A DNA stretch of 54,880 bases from NCBI GenBank assembly GCA_903827955.1, contig CAIKKJ010000200.1, positions 1 to 54,880 of the forward strand, given 5' to 3'. The translations under genes and the position numbers were made by a program. This document shows, piece after piece, positions 1 to 9,068 of the stretch; position 1 is the first letter of the stretch; every line of letters starts with the position of its first letter. Origin of the DNA: an uncultured Verrucomicrobia subdivision 3 bacterium (lineage in GTDB: Bacteria > Verrucomicrobiota > Verrucomicrobiia > Limisphaerales > UBA11358). The notes under the pieces are model-generated. The model was given only the letters and a program-made list of their open reading frames with translations, had not been told where the DNA came from and ran no database searches.

Positions 1-2
1 AC

Positions 3-221
3 CGATATGTATCGTCCCAACGATGTGCTGGACGGATGGAAAATGATTCCGCTGTTAATGGAGAAGAAGGTGAAATACCCAGTGCTGGTTCTTTCTGGGT
101 GCATGTTATTCAACCCAGACACGGACCACCCATCATTAAAGACCGTATCAGCGCACTATTGCAACTTCCTGGAACGGGCCCAACAGTTCATTCAGATCAA
201 AGCATTATGTATTCCCATTGA
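3..221 (+). CDS. possible C-terminal end of a gene entering from the left
   Basis: An open frame runs from the window edge to a stop at 219-221. Its translation has a balanced composition and ends in a Gly/Pro-containing stretch. I do not recognise a family. The first internal Met is at 36, but the frame is open to the edge, so a truncated C-terminus of an upstream gene is as likely as a short gene. An overlapping frame (7-279) is also open, so the reading frame is uncertain. Confidence 0.2.
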   Translation, partial: RYVSSQRCAGRMENDSAVNGEEGEIPSAGSFWVHVIQPRHGPPIIKDRISALLQLPGTGPTVHSDQSIMYSH

Positions 222-505
222 ATTCGAGCGACTATGGTCTCAGCAGAAGTCAATCCGAACCAAACACCAAGTTTTTTAAAAATCATCCCATAGCGCCCTG
301 AAAAATCGGGTCAAATATAAAAACTTTATAAAAACTGGCCCGTTTAATACAACGCGATGGAAAAATGCATATGAATACCTCTGGTTAAAACGTCCTCTGG
401 AATGACGATTTACACGAGGACAAATTTAAGCAAAAAAACAACAGACCGTAAAAAGATGGATCGGGTTGGGAACTTCATTTTCAGTCCTAAAATCTTCGAA
501 TCATC
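222..505. other. intergenic, nothing recognised
   Basis: About 280 A/T-rich bases lie between the possible left-edge gene and the terminator of the leftward operon. I see no convincing gene, tRNA or repeat here. Confidence 0.5.
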
Positions 506-538
506 AAAAAAAGAGCGCCCACCCTTATTGAAATGGGC
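506..538 (-). terminator. probable rho-independent terminator of the envelope operon
   Basis: Read on the minus strand, GCCCA and TGGGC form a short stem with a 12-base loop. A few bases later comes a run of seven T. The hairpin begins at the stop codon of the last gene in the leftward operon. The stem is only about 5 bp, so strength is uncertain, but the T run and the position fit termination. Confidence 0.5.
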
Positions 539-888
539 TATGAAGGGTCACTGCCAACGGCTCTTTTGGATTTTAACAACAAAATAACAGCACCGGCAAC
601 GGCACACCACGCTGGAAAGGCGACAGGAGCCTCCCGCCAAACCAGAGTGACAGCCCAGCCCAGTCCCCCACCGAGCGCGGCGCCAAGGATGATCCTGAAA
701 AATAATCCGATAAGCGCAGGAATGAATTTTCCCATCAGGAAGCCGAACAGACCGCCAGCAAGGCCTCCCCAAATGGTGAACAGCTGGCTTGCCAGCGGAT
801 TAAAGACGACGGCACAGGCAAAACCAATGAGAGCGCCTGCCAAGACACCGCTGACGGTCAAGCCCAGTAAAAATAAAAATCGGATCAT
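538..888 (-). CDS. small multi-pass membrane protein
   Basis: This is a 116-residue protein starting MIRFLF. Two to four hydrophobic Gly/Ala-rich segments (near residues 3-25, 35-55, 58-80 and 88-104) predict an inner-membrane protein. I chose the ATG at 888 because it forms an ATGA overlap with the stop of the upstream SHOCT lipoprotein, which implies translational coupling. A TTG start at 903 is possible. No family is recognised. It is the last gene of the eight-gene operon and may anchor or seal the machinery encoded upstream. Confidence 0.7.
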   Translation of the reverse strand: MIRFLFLLGLTVSGVLAGALIGFACAVVFNPLASQLFTIWGGLAGGLFGFLMGKFIPALIGLFFRIILGAALGGGLGWAVTLVWREAPVAFPAWCAVAGAVILLLKSKRAVGSDPS

Positions 889-1196
889 AAACCGGTTTTC
901 CAATTGATCAGCGCAGCCTTGCGGGATTGATATTCACCATCCGTGATCTGGCCCAAATCCCGCATCTCGCGAAGCTTGATGAGGTGAGCGCGGATGTTCG
1001 CCGGGGCATCTGCCGGAATATCATCTACCGGAGCAAGCACCGGCGCCGGAGCAGGGCTGGAAACCATTGGTGCCGGTGCTGGCGGCGGTGTGGAGTGGCA
1101 GCCGCTCCAAAAAAGAGAAGCCAGCGCCACAGAAATAACAGCGAAAAAAGATGTCCGCAGAGCGATCGCCTTTTTGTATTTTGGATAACATCTCAT
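885..1196 (-). CDS. SHOCT-tailed lipoprotein
   Basis: The 103-residue product starts with a signal segment whose lipobox-like end puts the lipidated Cys at about residue 33 (WSGC). A Pro/Ala-rich linker follows, and then a C-terminal segment, LREMRDLGQITDGEYQSRK, with the pattern of a SHOCT (short C-terminal) domain. SHOCT domains are small helical tails often involved in oligomerisation. The stop overlaps the start of the next gene by an ATGA. Only 3 bp separate it from the preceding lipoprotein gene, so both belong to the same transcript. It is probably an envelope lipoprotein that binds a partner from the operon. Confidence 0.75.
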   Translation of the reverse strand: MRCYPKYKKAIALRTSFFAVISVALASLFWSGCHSTPPPAPAPMVSSPAPAPVLAPVDDIPADAPANIRAHLIKLREMRDLGQITDGEYQSRKAALINWKTGL

Positions 1197-1199
1197 AAA

Positions 1200-1832
1200 T
1201 TATTCTTTAGCATATACATCCAATTCATAACGGCATTCAGGAGGCTCTTTGCCCTCGATCAACTCCATTTTCCGGAGGATCATAAAACCATCCGTGTTGG
1301 CGCTGTCATTTGTCTTTATCTCACTAAAAATTGTTTTTGCCGATTTTAGCAATTCATGCATGAACTTGGATTTAGCGAGGGGGGCAGCGCCGGAAATGGT
1401 TTTGATTTTTTTCATACCTTCTGGAACCGATGCAATTACTGGCCCTGATGCTTGCACTAGACAGTTGGATGCTGTGGTCTGGGTATTTCTTACGACCATA
1501 CTGACCATTGAGCCGCCGCTGACATCTAATCCGCTGCCGCCGTTTTTAACCGACACTCCAGCAGCCAGCGTAAGCATCTGTTGTGCAGAGGCGCGGGCCG
1601 ACATTTCCATGAAGTTGCGCTCTGCCCCGCGCGATTCTCCGTTTCTGGGTTCTGCGTAACCCCAAACCGTGAAAAGGGATTTATCTTCTTCCGGTGTTAT
1701 ACTTTGCGCCTGGACTGAGGCCGAAATGGTATTAGCCGCAATGTCGGAAACTTCCTGATGTTGCTGGCAACCAGCCAGCAACATCAGGAGCAGAAACTGC
1801 CCCATATAAACAACTGGAGATGACACACGCAT
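1200..1832 (-). CDS. LPP20-like lipoprotein
   Basis: The product is a lipoprotein with a hydrophobic signal ending LLAGC (Cys near residue 22). Its middle region contains an Ala-rich segment (RNFMEMSARASAQQML) of the kind seen in LPP20 and FlgP-like lipoproteins, which fold around repeated alpha-beta units. The ATG at 1832 shares one base with the stop of the upstream gene (TGATG), a mark of coupled translation, so I prefer it to a TTG at 1835. Function is unknown. The operon context suggests an outer-membrane or periplasmic part of one assembly. The LPP20 assignment is inferred from pattern only. Confidence 0.6.
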   Translation of the reverse strand: MRVSSPVVYMGQFLLLMLLAGCQQHQEVSDIAANTISASVQAQSITPEEDKSLFTVWGYAEPRNGESRGAERNFMEMSARASAQQMLTLAAGVSVKNGGSGLDVSGGSMVSMVVRNTQTTASNCLVQASGPVIASVPEGMKKIKTISGAAPLAKSKFMHELLKSAKTIFSEIKTNDSANTDGFMILRKMELIEGKEPPECRYELDVYAKE

Positions 1833-3739
1833 CAAAAGTCGTCTGGCACCTTGCTTTTATCGCCTTTAATGAAAGGTTGAACTGTGCCCTGAATAGGCGT
1901 GTTGGTGGCTGGTCTCATAATAATGACATTCCCTCCCTGTTGGGGGGCAGACGATGTCGCAGACTTTTTAAGTTCATTTTTTGTTTTGCTATACGCCTCA
2001 TTCATCGGCGATGTGTTTTTTTCAGACTCTTTGACATGGTCGCTCAAAGCTTTCCGACTTCCAATTCTGCGATACTTTGCATCATTTGCCATAGCTGCAT
2101 TATCAGCCTGAACTTGTGCAGCCGAGAAAGCAGAACGAATATCATTCTCTGAAACCTTCATGGCTAGCCAGTGAATTGGCTCAGATTGCTGATTCCCTTC
2201 GTTGAGGTTCAAAGTGAATGTGCCATCCCTGGCCACAGATACTATATCCAAACCTGTATGGGATGCTTTAGTCACACTATTAAACACACTCTGATTTTGA
2301 GATGCATCCATACCTACTATAGTAGATTCATCTTTTGTTCCTTGATTTTGAACTTTTACATTTAAGCAAAGTTCTAAATTGCGAATTGCATCCCGTCTTA
2401 TAATTTGTTGGTTTGCATTATACGCACCGCCACGGCCCACAACCGAATAAGCTACCCCCAAAAAATATCTGGTGCCATCGTCATCCACATACCAGCGAGC
2501 CGGCCCAAAGGCGTCCATATGGTCACTTTGTCCAATTATCCAATCCTCGAGAGAAATCTTACCAGGTTTAATCAGGCTTTCAGATTTTGGAAAGCGCTCA
2601 AGATATTTTGATTCCTCTATACTCTCGTTGCCCACCGTGTGTAAAACGGCTCGTGTAGCCCTCTCTAAAGCCGGACTCCAAGCAAACGCCGCTGCGACCT
2701 GCAGAACGCCACCGCCTTTATTATTTTTTTTAAGACTATAGTAGTATTTAATAGGTGTTAGCCCAACGATGCTATAATCTGAACTCCAATTATGCTTTGA
2801 GCCAACCCAAGTTTCTCTGTAATTTTGATAATACTCCTGAGCTTCTGCGGTTTTTTCTTTTATTTTTTGCCCTAGCTCTGCAATACGAGCATCTAAAACC
2901 TCGCTGTCTTTTTTTGCTTCGTCTATTTTTTGTAGTTTAATTGATTCTTGATCGTTTTTAATGGCATCTAAATTTTCTTGGGCATTGGCCGCCTTCTCTT
3001 TTTTAATAGAACTTACTGCGGACGGATTGTAATTTGCATCAACTTTTTTCACTAATGCATCCATTGCAATATTAATACGGTCAAGAGTATTGGGACCATA
3101 TTGAGCCTGATTATTTAGCTTCTTCACTACTTTTTCCTGAGCAGCTACACGCTCATCAAGACGCTTTAGCTCTTCTGCCTTACCAGCATTAGCACTATCC
3201 ATGATTGATATCGCCTCTTGTAGTTTGAGTCGATTGTTTGCCAACTCTTTCTCAAGCGACGCAAGCTCCACGTTAAACTTTTGCTGCGCATCCTTATATT
3301 CGCGACCAACTGGAGAACTGGGCACTGTTAGATTTGCCTCAAAATCATTTTTTTCGCCAAGATATTGGCAAAACTGCTGAAATGCTGACATATAAATTCC
3401 CAAATTTGCAACATTTAGCGCCGTAACAACTTTAGACGCCGTAACAGGACCTTCAATTGGATATTCGAAACTGGAGATATCAACATAGCGACTCTTTTTC
3501 TTATCCCACCCTCTAACTTTTAATTCCTGCGTGTCAAGATCGTGGTTCAAAAGATCCACGACGCTTTTTGCTGAATTGTCGGCAATTAATGGAGGCGGTG
3601 TAAGTTTTTCGCCCGCCTTGATGGCTTCATCACCTGGTTCTTGGGTCTGATTATCAGAAGTTTGGGCATTGGTCTGGAGCGACCCATATTGTAATAAAGT
3701 CGCGCCAACTATGGCGGCTATCAGTGTTTTTGTTTTCAT
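1832..3739 (-). CDS. large exported coiled-coil protein
   Basis: The 635-residue product has a signal peptide (residues 1-25, ending in TNAQ). A conserved-looking N-terminal domain follows (about 55-130). Residues about 140-310 are a long heptad-like, Glu/Lys/Gln-rich coiled coil, and a mixed C-terminal domain occupies about 320-560. A charged, low-complexity tail ends the protein. The layout resembles large uncharacterised exported proteins found beside LPP20 and CsgG-like genes, but I do not assign a family with confidence. It lies 1 bp after the FlgT-like gene and runs into the LPP20-like lipoprotein gene. The coiled coil could form a rod or scaffold across the periplasm (inference). Confidence 0.7.
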   Translation of the reverse strand: MKTKTLIAAIVGATLLQYGSLQTNAQTSDNQTQEPGDEAIKAGEKLTPPPLIADNSAKSVVDLLNHDLDTQELKVRGWDKKKSRYVDISSFEYPIEGPVTASKVVTALNVANLGIYMSAFQQFCQYLGEKNDFEANLTVPSSPVGREYKDAQQKFNVELASLEKELANNRLKLQEAISIMDSANAGKAEELKRLDERVAAQEKVVKKLNNQAQYGPNTLDRINIAMDALVKKVDANYNPSAVSSIKKEKAANAQENLDAIKNDQESIKLQKIDEAKKDSEVLDARIAELGQKIKEKTAEAQEYYQNYRETWVGSKHNWSSDYSIVGLTPIKYYYSLKKNNKGGGVLQVAAAFAWSPALERATRAVLHTVGNESIEESKYLERFPKSESLIKPGKISLEDWIIGQSDHMDAFGPARWYVDDDGTRYFLGVAYSVVGRGGAYNANQQIIRRDAIRNLELCLNVKVQNQGTKDESTIVGMDASQNQSVFNSVTKASHTGLDIVSVARDGTFTLNLNEGNQQSEPIHWLAMKVSENDIRSAFSAAQVQADNAAMANDAKYRRIGSRKALSDHVKESEKNTSPMNEAYSKTKNELKKSATSSAPQQGGNVIIMRPATNTPIQGTVQPFIKGDKSKVPDDF

Positions 3740-3740
3740 T

Positions 3741-5306
3741 TTATTTGAACAGGTTGTCGATTTCGTTTTGGGCTGGTGCGGCTTTGGCTTTAGTTTCGGC
3801 TGCTGGTTGTTGTGGCTTGCGGCAAATGGCTCCTGCCATAATGTCCTCAGTTTTGGCGATTACTTTGGCATAGGAAGTCTTTGGGGTAACTCGGATGACT
3901 TCTACGGTAGCCACCTTGCGCTCGGCTACGCCCAAGGATTCGCCTGTGCTCGGGTCTTTGATTTCTTCTCCCGGATTGCACAGATCAAATTGTTGCCCCA
4001 CGGAAAGGTCGTCTCCTCCGCGATTTAAAATGACTTCATCAGGGCCGTTCAAGGCTGCCACCTTGAAGGGATAGATGGTTTCAAGGGTGCGTTCAGCCAT
4101 AGCCCGCCCCAGCGTGTCTGCGATGGAGTTTTCCGGATGTGCTCCGGAAAGATCCACCCCCGGCATATCAGCAACCTGAAAGGCGCTGGCCAGCACTGTC
4201 TGGCGGGATGATAGCTCGATGATGCGCAGGCTCACTGAGCCATCCGCAATGGGGACATCCAAGGTGCCCACATGTTTCTGTGTGACGCCGAATCCGTTCA
4301 CCACGCCCACCACGGCATATTGCGCGCCGAGTTTCATGGCGGCATCAATCGCCCGCTGGATGGGATCGGTGCCGGGATGTTCGCCTGCCAGACGATCCAG
4401 CTCATCTGTAAATGTTTTATCGAGAACCGCAAACTTGCGGCTGTTCACCAGATAGGTCAGGGCAGATTCCCGGAATTGCTTGCCAATGGCATCGGCTGGA
4501 ACCGTTCGGCCAATCAGGGAAGCATCCGCATCCACCTTAAAGGGCAGCACAGCCAAAGTTTTGCGTGTTGAATGCACCGCAGCCTGTATCTTGATTTTTG
4601 CCACCACGGCAACCACTTCGATGGTGTATGCTTGGCCGTCATCTTCTTCGCTTTTGATATCCCACCATTTTATCAGGCCATCGGTTGCGCTTTCATATTT
4701 TGAACGCAACGATTGGTCAACATGGTCAAACGTGCGGCCATTTTCTTCAATTGAAACGGAGTTAAGACCGAGAACCGCCTTATCGGAGATTTGTGACCCA
4801 AGCCTTTTACTGACCGCTTCTGACAACGCCCTGCTCAAAGCAATCTGGCGGGTTGTTCCCTCGCCTTTTGCTTCACTTTCGATGTATTCCACCTGTTCCG
4901 TGCTGTCAAAGTGAGGGATGGAAATGTCATTTTTGATATTGTGTGGCGGGCGAGGCGCAGCTAGCTGGCTGGGAGTTGCTATCACAATTGTAGCACTTTG
5001 ATTTCCATAAGACGCAGAGGCTTCCGGTGCACTTATAGAACCAGAAGATTGCTCCGTCCCAGCGCCATTTAACATCACAATAGGAGCGGCACCAGAGTTA
5101 TCCTTAACCCCAGGAGTCTGTACTACGACAATTTGCGGCTTGGTTTCGCCCCCACCCTCATTTTTGACACCCGCAAATTCCGCTCCCTTTTTTTCAATGT
5201 AAGGATGTAAAAATACTACTATAAGCGTCCCGACGCCGCCCACAGCGCCAATTACAATTTTTACAATATGGTTACTTCCACCACCTGATGAAGCTTCTCC
5301 GCTCAT
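3741..5306 (-). CDS. FlgT-like membrane-anchored envelope protein with CsgG-like middle domain
   Basis: The 521-residue product has the three-part order of FlgT. A mixed alpha-beta segment (about 140-245; RQIALSRALSEAVSKRLG) is like FlgT-N and LPP20. A CsgG/TolB-N-like domain (about 247-410) begins KTLAVLPFKV and includes GAQYAVVGVV. A small beta domain (about 425-500; GDDLSVGQQFDL) is like FlgT-C. FlgT proteins are about 370-380 residues and exported. This one is longer and begins with one transmembrane segment (about 14-32) instead of a cleavable signal, so it should sit in the inner membrane facing the periplasm. No flagellar gene is nearby, which suggests a non-flagellar envelope ring or secretion-related role. 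Confidence 0.7.
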   Translation of the reverse strand: MSGEASSGGGSNHIVKIVIGAVGGVGTLIVVFLHPYIEKKGAEFAGVKNEGGGETKPQIVVVQTPGVKDNSGAAPIVMLNGAGTEQSSGSISAPEASASYGNQSATIVIATPSQLAAPRPPHNIKNDISIPHFDSTEQVEYIESEAKGEGTTRQIALSRALSEAVSKRLGSQISDKAVLGLNSVSIEENGRTFDHVDQSLRSKYESATDGLIKWWDIKSEEDDGQAYTIEVVAVVAKIKIQAAVHSTRKTLAVLPFKVDADASLIGRTVPADAIGKQFRESALTYLVNSRKFAVLDKTFTDELDRLAGEHPGTDPIQRAIDAAMKLGAQYAVVGVVNGFGVTQKHVGTLDVPIADGSVSLRIIELSSRQTVLASAFQVADMPGVDLSGAHPENSIADTLGRAMAERTLETIYPFKVAALNGPDEVILNRGGDDLSVGQQFDLCNPGEEIKDPSTGESLGVAERKVATVEVIRVTPKTSYAKVIAKTEDIMAGAICRKPQQPAAETKAKAAPAQNEIDNLFK

Positions 5307-5387
5307 TTGTTTTTATTATTTTTACGTTTCTAACAAAATGCTGTTTATTTTCTTGTGGGCATTTTGTTTCTAAACAGATTTGTAGAA

Positions 5388-5990
5388 TTATGGCTTTTTA
5401 TTTTTAGCTAATTCCTTTTTTAATTCCTTTTGGGCTTTGTGTAATTTCCCCATTTCAGAGCTCATATCTTTGATTTCCGGAAGCTGTTTTATAAATTCGG
5501 CGGCCACGGGAATCGCAGCCATCAGGGCCGGATCTTGCCCCCCTTTCTGCGATGCAGCAATCCCGAGCGCAGTTCCTACGGCTGCCCATTTGGTAATACC
5601 TTTTGCCAAATCCATATCACCGCTTTTTATTTCCGCCTCCTGCTCAGCTGAAAGCGGTATTTTGTTTTTAATCATGTAGTCCGCATTGCTTTTCACATTT
5701 TCATTTAGATTTTTATAGGCTTCAACGCGGTCCTTGACCTGGGCGTTCATTGAATTAACCAGAGCGATAGCCGGTCCAAGATTGGTGGCAATTTGAAATG
5801 CTTTTGTATAGTGGGTGTAAGCGGATGCGAACGAATCTGAGCCCCCGTTTAAATCCTTGTCCAAACTTGCCGCTGTGACGGTTCCAAGCGCCAGCCCCCC
5901 GACATCGCTCAGACCAAAGCCGCCAAGCGCCCGGCTTGAGGCAAACGCCAGCACCATACAAACAGAACCCGCCATTATTAGTTTTTTCAT
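5388..5990 (-). CDS. exported helical protein of unknown function
   Basis: The 200-residue protein has a clear signal peptide (residues 1-24). The mature part is mainly alpha-helical, with an Ala/Gly-rich hydrophobic patch (about 125-150) and a Lys-rich amphipathic C-terminus. No family is recognised. It is 15 bp from the preceding gene (start 5990, previous stop 6006) in the same leftward operon. The roughly 80-bp A/T-rich gap after it is the largest in the operon and may hold an internal promoter or processing site. Confidence 0.65.
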   Translation of the reverse strand: MKKLIMAGSVCMVLAFASSRALGGFGLSDVGGLALGTVTAASLDKDLNGGSDSFASAYTHYTKAFQIATNLGPAIALVNSMNAQVKDRVEAYKNLNENVKSNADYMIKNKIPLSAEQEAEIKSGDMDLAKGITKWAAVGTALGIAASQKGGQDPALMAAIPVAAEFIKQLPEIKDMSSEMGKLHKAQKELKKELAKNKKP

Positions 5991-6005
5991 ATTTTTTGTT
6001 TATTA

Positions 6006-7103
6006 TTAGTGAATCCCGCGATTATTGAGTTGATCGGCCAAAGTGGTTGCCGCCTTTTCTGCAGCTAATTTAATTGCTTCCGTTTCTGCCTGAGTCTGAT
6101 CCGCCCCGACCCCTTCCACTTGCAAGGCGCCAATACTTCCAACCTTTGACGCCAAGGGCTTGCGACAATCCAAGATTTGAGCATCAATCTTAACGGCAAC
6201 TAGGGTGTTCCGGCTATTCACTGGATCGGTCCGCTTTACGCCAATTGTCAATGTGCCGTAAGCCAAAAGCGGGGCTCCCGCCTCACGGCACACCCGGGTT
6301 GCTATGCTTTGGTGCTTCATGCTGAACTGCGAACTGGTTTCAAAATCTTTTTCGAACTCATCCGGATTAAACTGTCCATTAGACGCTGCGACAAGATCGG
6401 CCGCAGATGCCACATCAAAGCCGCGGTTCACCAGGACGCCTGAAATGGCAGCATCAATGTCTGCTTTGTTGTTATTTTCGACGATATAAGTGATGTGGTC
6501 GGCGGTACGCGTTTCGCTGCTGGCGGTGGAGATCATTTCGGTGGTTTTCTTGGTTTCGGAGGCTGAGACAACACCGTTCCGGCTGCTACCTTCCGCCTCG
6601 GACTGATTCCCCCCCGTGCGCTGAGTTGCCGTAGTCACTTTAGGGCCCTCAGATTTGACCTCCGACTGGCGGCGCGCCGCAAAAATGAACACCATTTGAT
6701 GATGCTCAACTTTTTCCGCACTCCCACCAATAAGTTTATCAATGTAGGCTGTGTTTATATCAGCTTGGGCAGACAGCGTCAGTATTTTGGTTTTTTTATC
6801 AAACTCCTGATTTCGAACCAGAAAATTATTTAAACAAAAATCAGGCTGGGCGAGCATGATTGATTTTTTCTCGCTTAGAGCGGTTTTTCTCTCCGGCATT
6901 ACGCTGGCAAGGTACTTTTCCAACAATGCACTTTTGACAGATTGAAGGGCATTCTGCAGGTCTTCGGGCGAAGCCGCTTTTGAGCTTTTACACGAGACCT
7001 CTACCATCGCCACCGGACTGGCATCCTCCGCTCTGGCCGTGGCGTGAAATAGGCAAGCCGCCGCCGCCAAACTGCTAACAAGCCAAAGAAATCTAGAATG
7101 CAT
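6006..7103 (-). CDS. exported LPP20/FlgT-related protein
   Basis: The 365-residue product has a signal peptide cleaved after about residue 25 (ATARA). The first domain (about 30-130) has the alternating helix-strand pattern of LPP20 and FlgT-N proteins. A Ser/Thr/Lys-rich linker follows (about 150-195). A second domain (about 200-350) ends in an Ala-rich helix (AEKAATTLADQLN), as seen in tandem LPP20-like proteins. It starts 10 bp after the first operon gene. The presence of several related folds in one operon suggests that the products stack into concentric rings or sleeves. That idea is inference. Confidence 0.6.
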   Translation of the reverse strand: MHSRFLWLVSSLAAAACLFHATARAEDASPVAMVEVSCKSSKAASPEDLQNALQSVKSALLEKYLASVMPERKTALSEKKSIMLAQPDFCLNNFLVRNQEFDKKTKILTLSAQADINTAYIDKLIGGSAEKVEHHQMVFIFAARRQSEVKSEGPKVTTATQRTGGNQSEAEGSSRNGVVSASETKKTTEMISTASSETRTADHITYIVENNNKADIDAAISGVLVNRGFDVASAADLVAASNGQFNPDEFEKDFETSSQFSMKHQSIATRVCREAGAPLLAYGTLTIGVKRTDPVNSRNTLVAVKIDAQILDCRKPLASKVGSIGALQVEGVGADQTQAETEAIKLAAEKAATTLADQLNNRGIH

Positions 7104-7113
7104 TTTAAAGGGA

Positions 7114-8547
7114 TTATCGAGTTGATGCGATCGTTTTTAAGTAAATTCCGGAACCGGCATTGAGCTTTGTGCGAACACATCCAAAACGCTGGGCTATGTC
7201 CTCCTGGGAAAATGCGATTTCACGTGCCAGCTGCATCAGAAAAATGTCGATTTTGTTGCGCCATATCTGCTCATGATCAATCGGACCGCCAAACTGGTCG
7301 TTGGTAAAATAATGATGACAAAGCTGGGCATATTTATCAGCCAGCTCGGAGGGCAGCTTGTTTTTTTTGCTGGCAGGAAACTCAATGGGGACCCTTTGTA
7401 TTAATTGCCGCTGCTCGGGGAAATCCGGGTTGATAACAGTCAGCGTCCCTGACATGCCATAATCAACCGTTTTAGAAAACATGGTCGATTCATTTTCGTT
7501 CAACGCCGCATGCAATTGATGAATCTCAATCTGTATGAGCAACCGTGGTTTTGGAAGCCGGGCGGCCACCAATTGATTCTGCCCGTTCCGGTTAATGGCA
7601 ATTTGAACCGAACGACCCAAAATGCGATCTCTCTCCATCACACCCGCCGCTTCCCCAGTTTGCTTTCCTTCTGGCAAATATGGATTAACGGGTAAACCGC
7701 TTCCCGTGCCAAGATATCCTGAAAATCGATATCCAAAATCATCCGACCAGCGGATCAGAGAATCAGGATTAATATTAACAATACCCTGTGGAACAGAGGC
7801 TATTTCACAATTTGTGAACACCAACCGGCTGACTTGTATCGGCGGTTGAAATCCCCTTGGAGTAACACTGTCCTTGGCAATTAAATCGATGACTTGGTCG
7901 CAGATTGAAAGAGGGGAACCATCGGTTAAACGATTGGTGCCGGTCATAGCGATTCGCGCAAGCTCGGAAAACTGAGCGCCCGAAGCTGCCAAGGCGAAAT
8001 TAGTGATAACCGTGCAACCGACGGGATAACTGGACACCACCTGCATGTTGTCCTTGGAATCCAGAAATAACAAATCCCCGAAAATAGAATACATCCCATC
8101 CGAAGTGCTTGTGCCTGAGCCGGTAAGAGTGACTGCAGATTCCGATACCAGCGCTAAAACTGCCTTTAAGGGGCTCACATTGCTGCCGCTATCCATTAAA
8201 TCCAGTTCAAAGTGCCCCGGAACTATGCCAGTTAACCTTTCAACTAGATTCGTATTTAGCTCTTCTTTTAAAGCCGATCCAATGGGCAAATCCTGAGATT
8301 CGATTCCTGCGACGAAGACTGCAACCCCATTCCAGGCAACACGCTCCCGAACTTGACCACTTTTTGAAGCCAGGCGCTTATTAGACTCAGTTATTCCGAC
8401 GGATTCGAGGTAGTTTGATTTTTTTTCAGTTTGAACGGCAACACCGCTTAAATCAATGGGCCCCGTTGCGCATCCCGACACCCAACCCGTAATCGCCACC
8501 AGCCAGAGAACTTCTCTCCCTAATTTTAGGCTTTTTTGGGAACTCAT
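7114..8547 (-). CDS. lipoprotein, first gene of the envelope operon
   Basis: The 477-residue product has a signal sequence and lipobox (VSGC, Cys at about 26). Residues about 70-230 include GVAVFVAGIESQ and a later serine/threonine-rich beta region, reminiscent of CsgG-like or TolB-like lipoproteins, but no signature is decisive. The C-terminal part (about 330-470) contains a predicted mixed domain with RLLIQIEIHQL. It is the promoter-proximal gene of the eight-gene leftward operon; the A/T-rich 8548-8612 gap is the likely promoter. Lipidation would place it at the outer membrane. Confidence 0.65.
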   Translation of the reverse strand: MSSQKSLKLGREVLWLVAITGWVSGCATGPIDLSGVAVQTEKKSNYLESVGITESNKRLASKSGQVRERVAWNGVAVFVAGIESQDLPIGSALKEELNTNLVERLTGIVPGHFELDLMDSGSNVSPLKAVLALVSESAVTLTGSGTSTSDGMYSIFGDLLFLDSKDNMQVVSSYPVGCTVITNFALAASGAQFSELARIAMTGTNRLTDGSPLSICDQVIDLIAKDSVTPRGFQPPIQVSRLVFTNCEIASVPQGIVNINPDSLIRWSDDFGYRFSGYLGTGSGLPVNPYLPEGKQTGEAAGVMERDRILGRSVQIAINRNGQNQLVAARLPKPRLLIQIEIHQLHAALNENESTMFSKTVDYGMSGTLTVINPDFPEQRQLIQRVPIEFPASKKNKLPSELADKYAQLCHHYFTNDQFGGPIDHEQIWRNKIDIFLMQLAREIAFSQEDIAQRFGCVRTKLNAGSGIYLKTIASTR

Positions 8548-8612
8548 AACCCGACAGGTATTATGTGAAAGATGGTATTGATTAATTTAGCAAAAACAAG
8601 AAAAAATTGTTT

Positions 8613-9068
8613 TTAAATCTGAAAATGACGGATGACGCGATCAGCAATAGCCTTGGTGAGTCCTTGGTCGGGATTGCAGGAAAAGACGTTCTGATTGGGG
8701 ATTTTTTCCAGAATAGGCTCCGGCTCATCATCCAGCACGGCGTAACGCCTCACGGAATGCGTCGGCATGAGGCGAGGCGCCTCGGACAGCCAAAGTTCGA
8801 TTTCTTCACCGCGATGACGTCTGCGGCTATCCGGGGTCCGGGCAATGGCGCGATCTAAGGGCAGGTCCAAATGCCGCCAGAGCCATCCCATCTTAAAGAA
8901 CGAAAATCCCATCCGTTTTGTGGTGGAAAAAACTACATGGGCTTTGGGGCAGGTATCGAGGATGCGCCGCAATTGCATGACACATTCAGGGTCGAATATG
9001 TCGCGCCGCTCCTGATTATCAGGAATCAGGACCCCATCGATATCCAGAAAAATAATATCCAGATGCAT
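8613..9068 (-). CDS. HAD-like hydrolase (Swiss Army Knife RNA repair HAD type)
   Basis: The 151-residue protein starts with the HAD motif I, FLDIDGVL (residues about 7-14), which gives the nucleophile Asp and the general-acid Asp. Motif II is VVFSTTKR in the position where this family usually has STSWR. Motif IV is represented by YAVLDDEP (about 112). The length fits the minimal HAD domain grouped with Swiss Army Knife RNA repair proteins. It probably hydrolyses a phosphomonoester; the substrate is unknown. It lies just upstream of the envelope operon on the same strand but may be transcribed separately. Confidence 0.75.
   Translation of the reverse strand: MHLDIIFLDIDGVLIPDNQERRDIFDPECVMQLRRILDTCPKAHVVFSTTKRMGFSFFKMGWLWRHLDLPLDRAIARTPDSRRRHRGEEIELWLSEAPRLMPTHSVRRYAVLDDEPEPILEKIPNQNVFSCNPDQGLTKAIADRVIRHFQI

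Noticed and set aside
538-8547. Flagellar H-ring operon
   Set aside because: The FlgT-like layout is present, but no flagellin, hook, motor or other flagellar gene occurs, and the FlgT-like protein is membrane-anchored.
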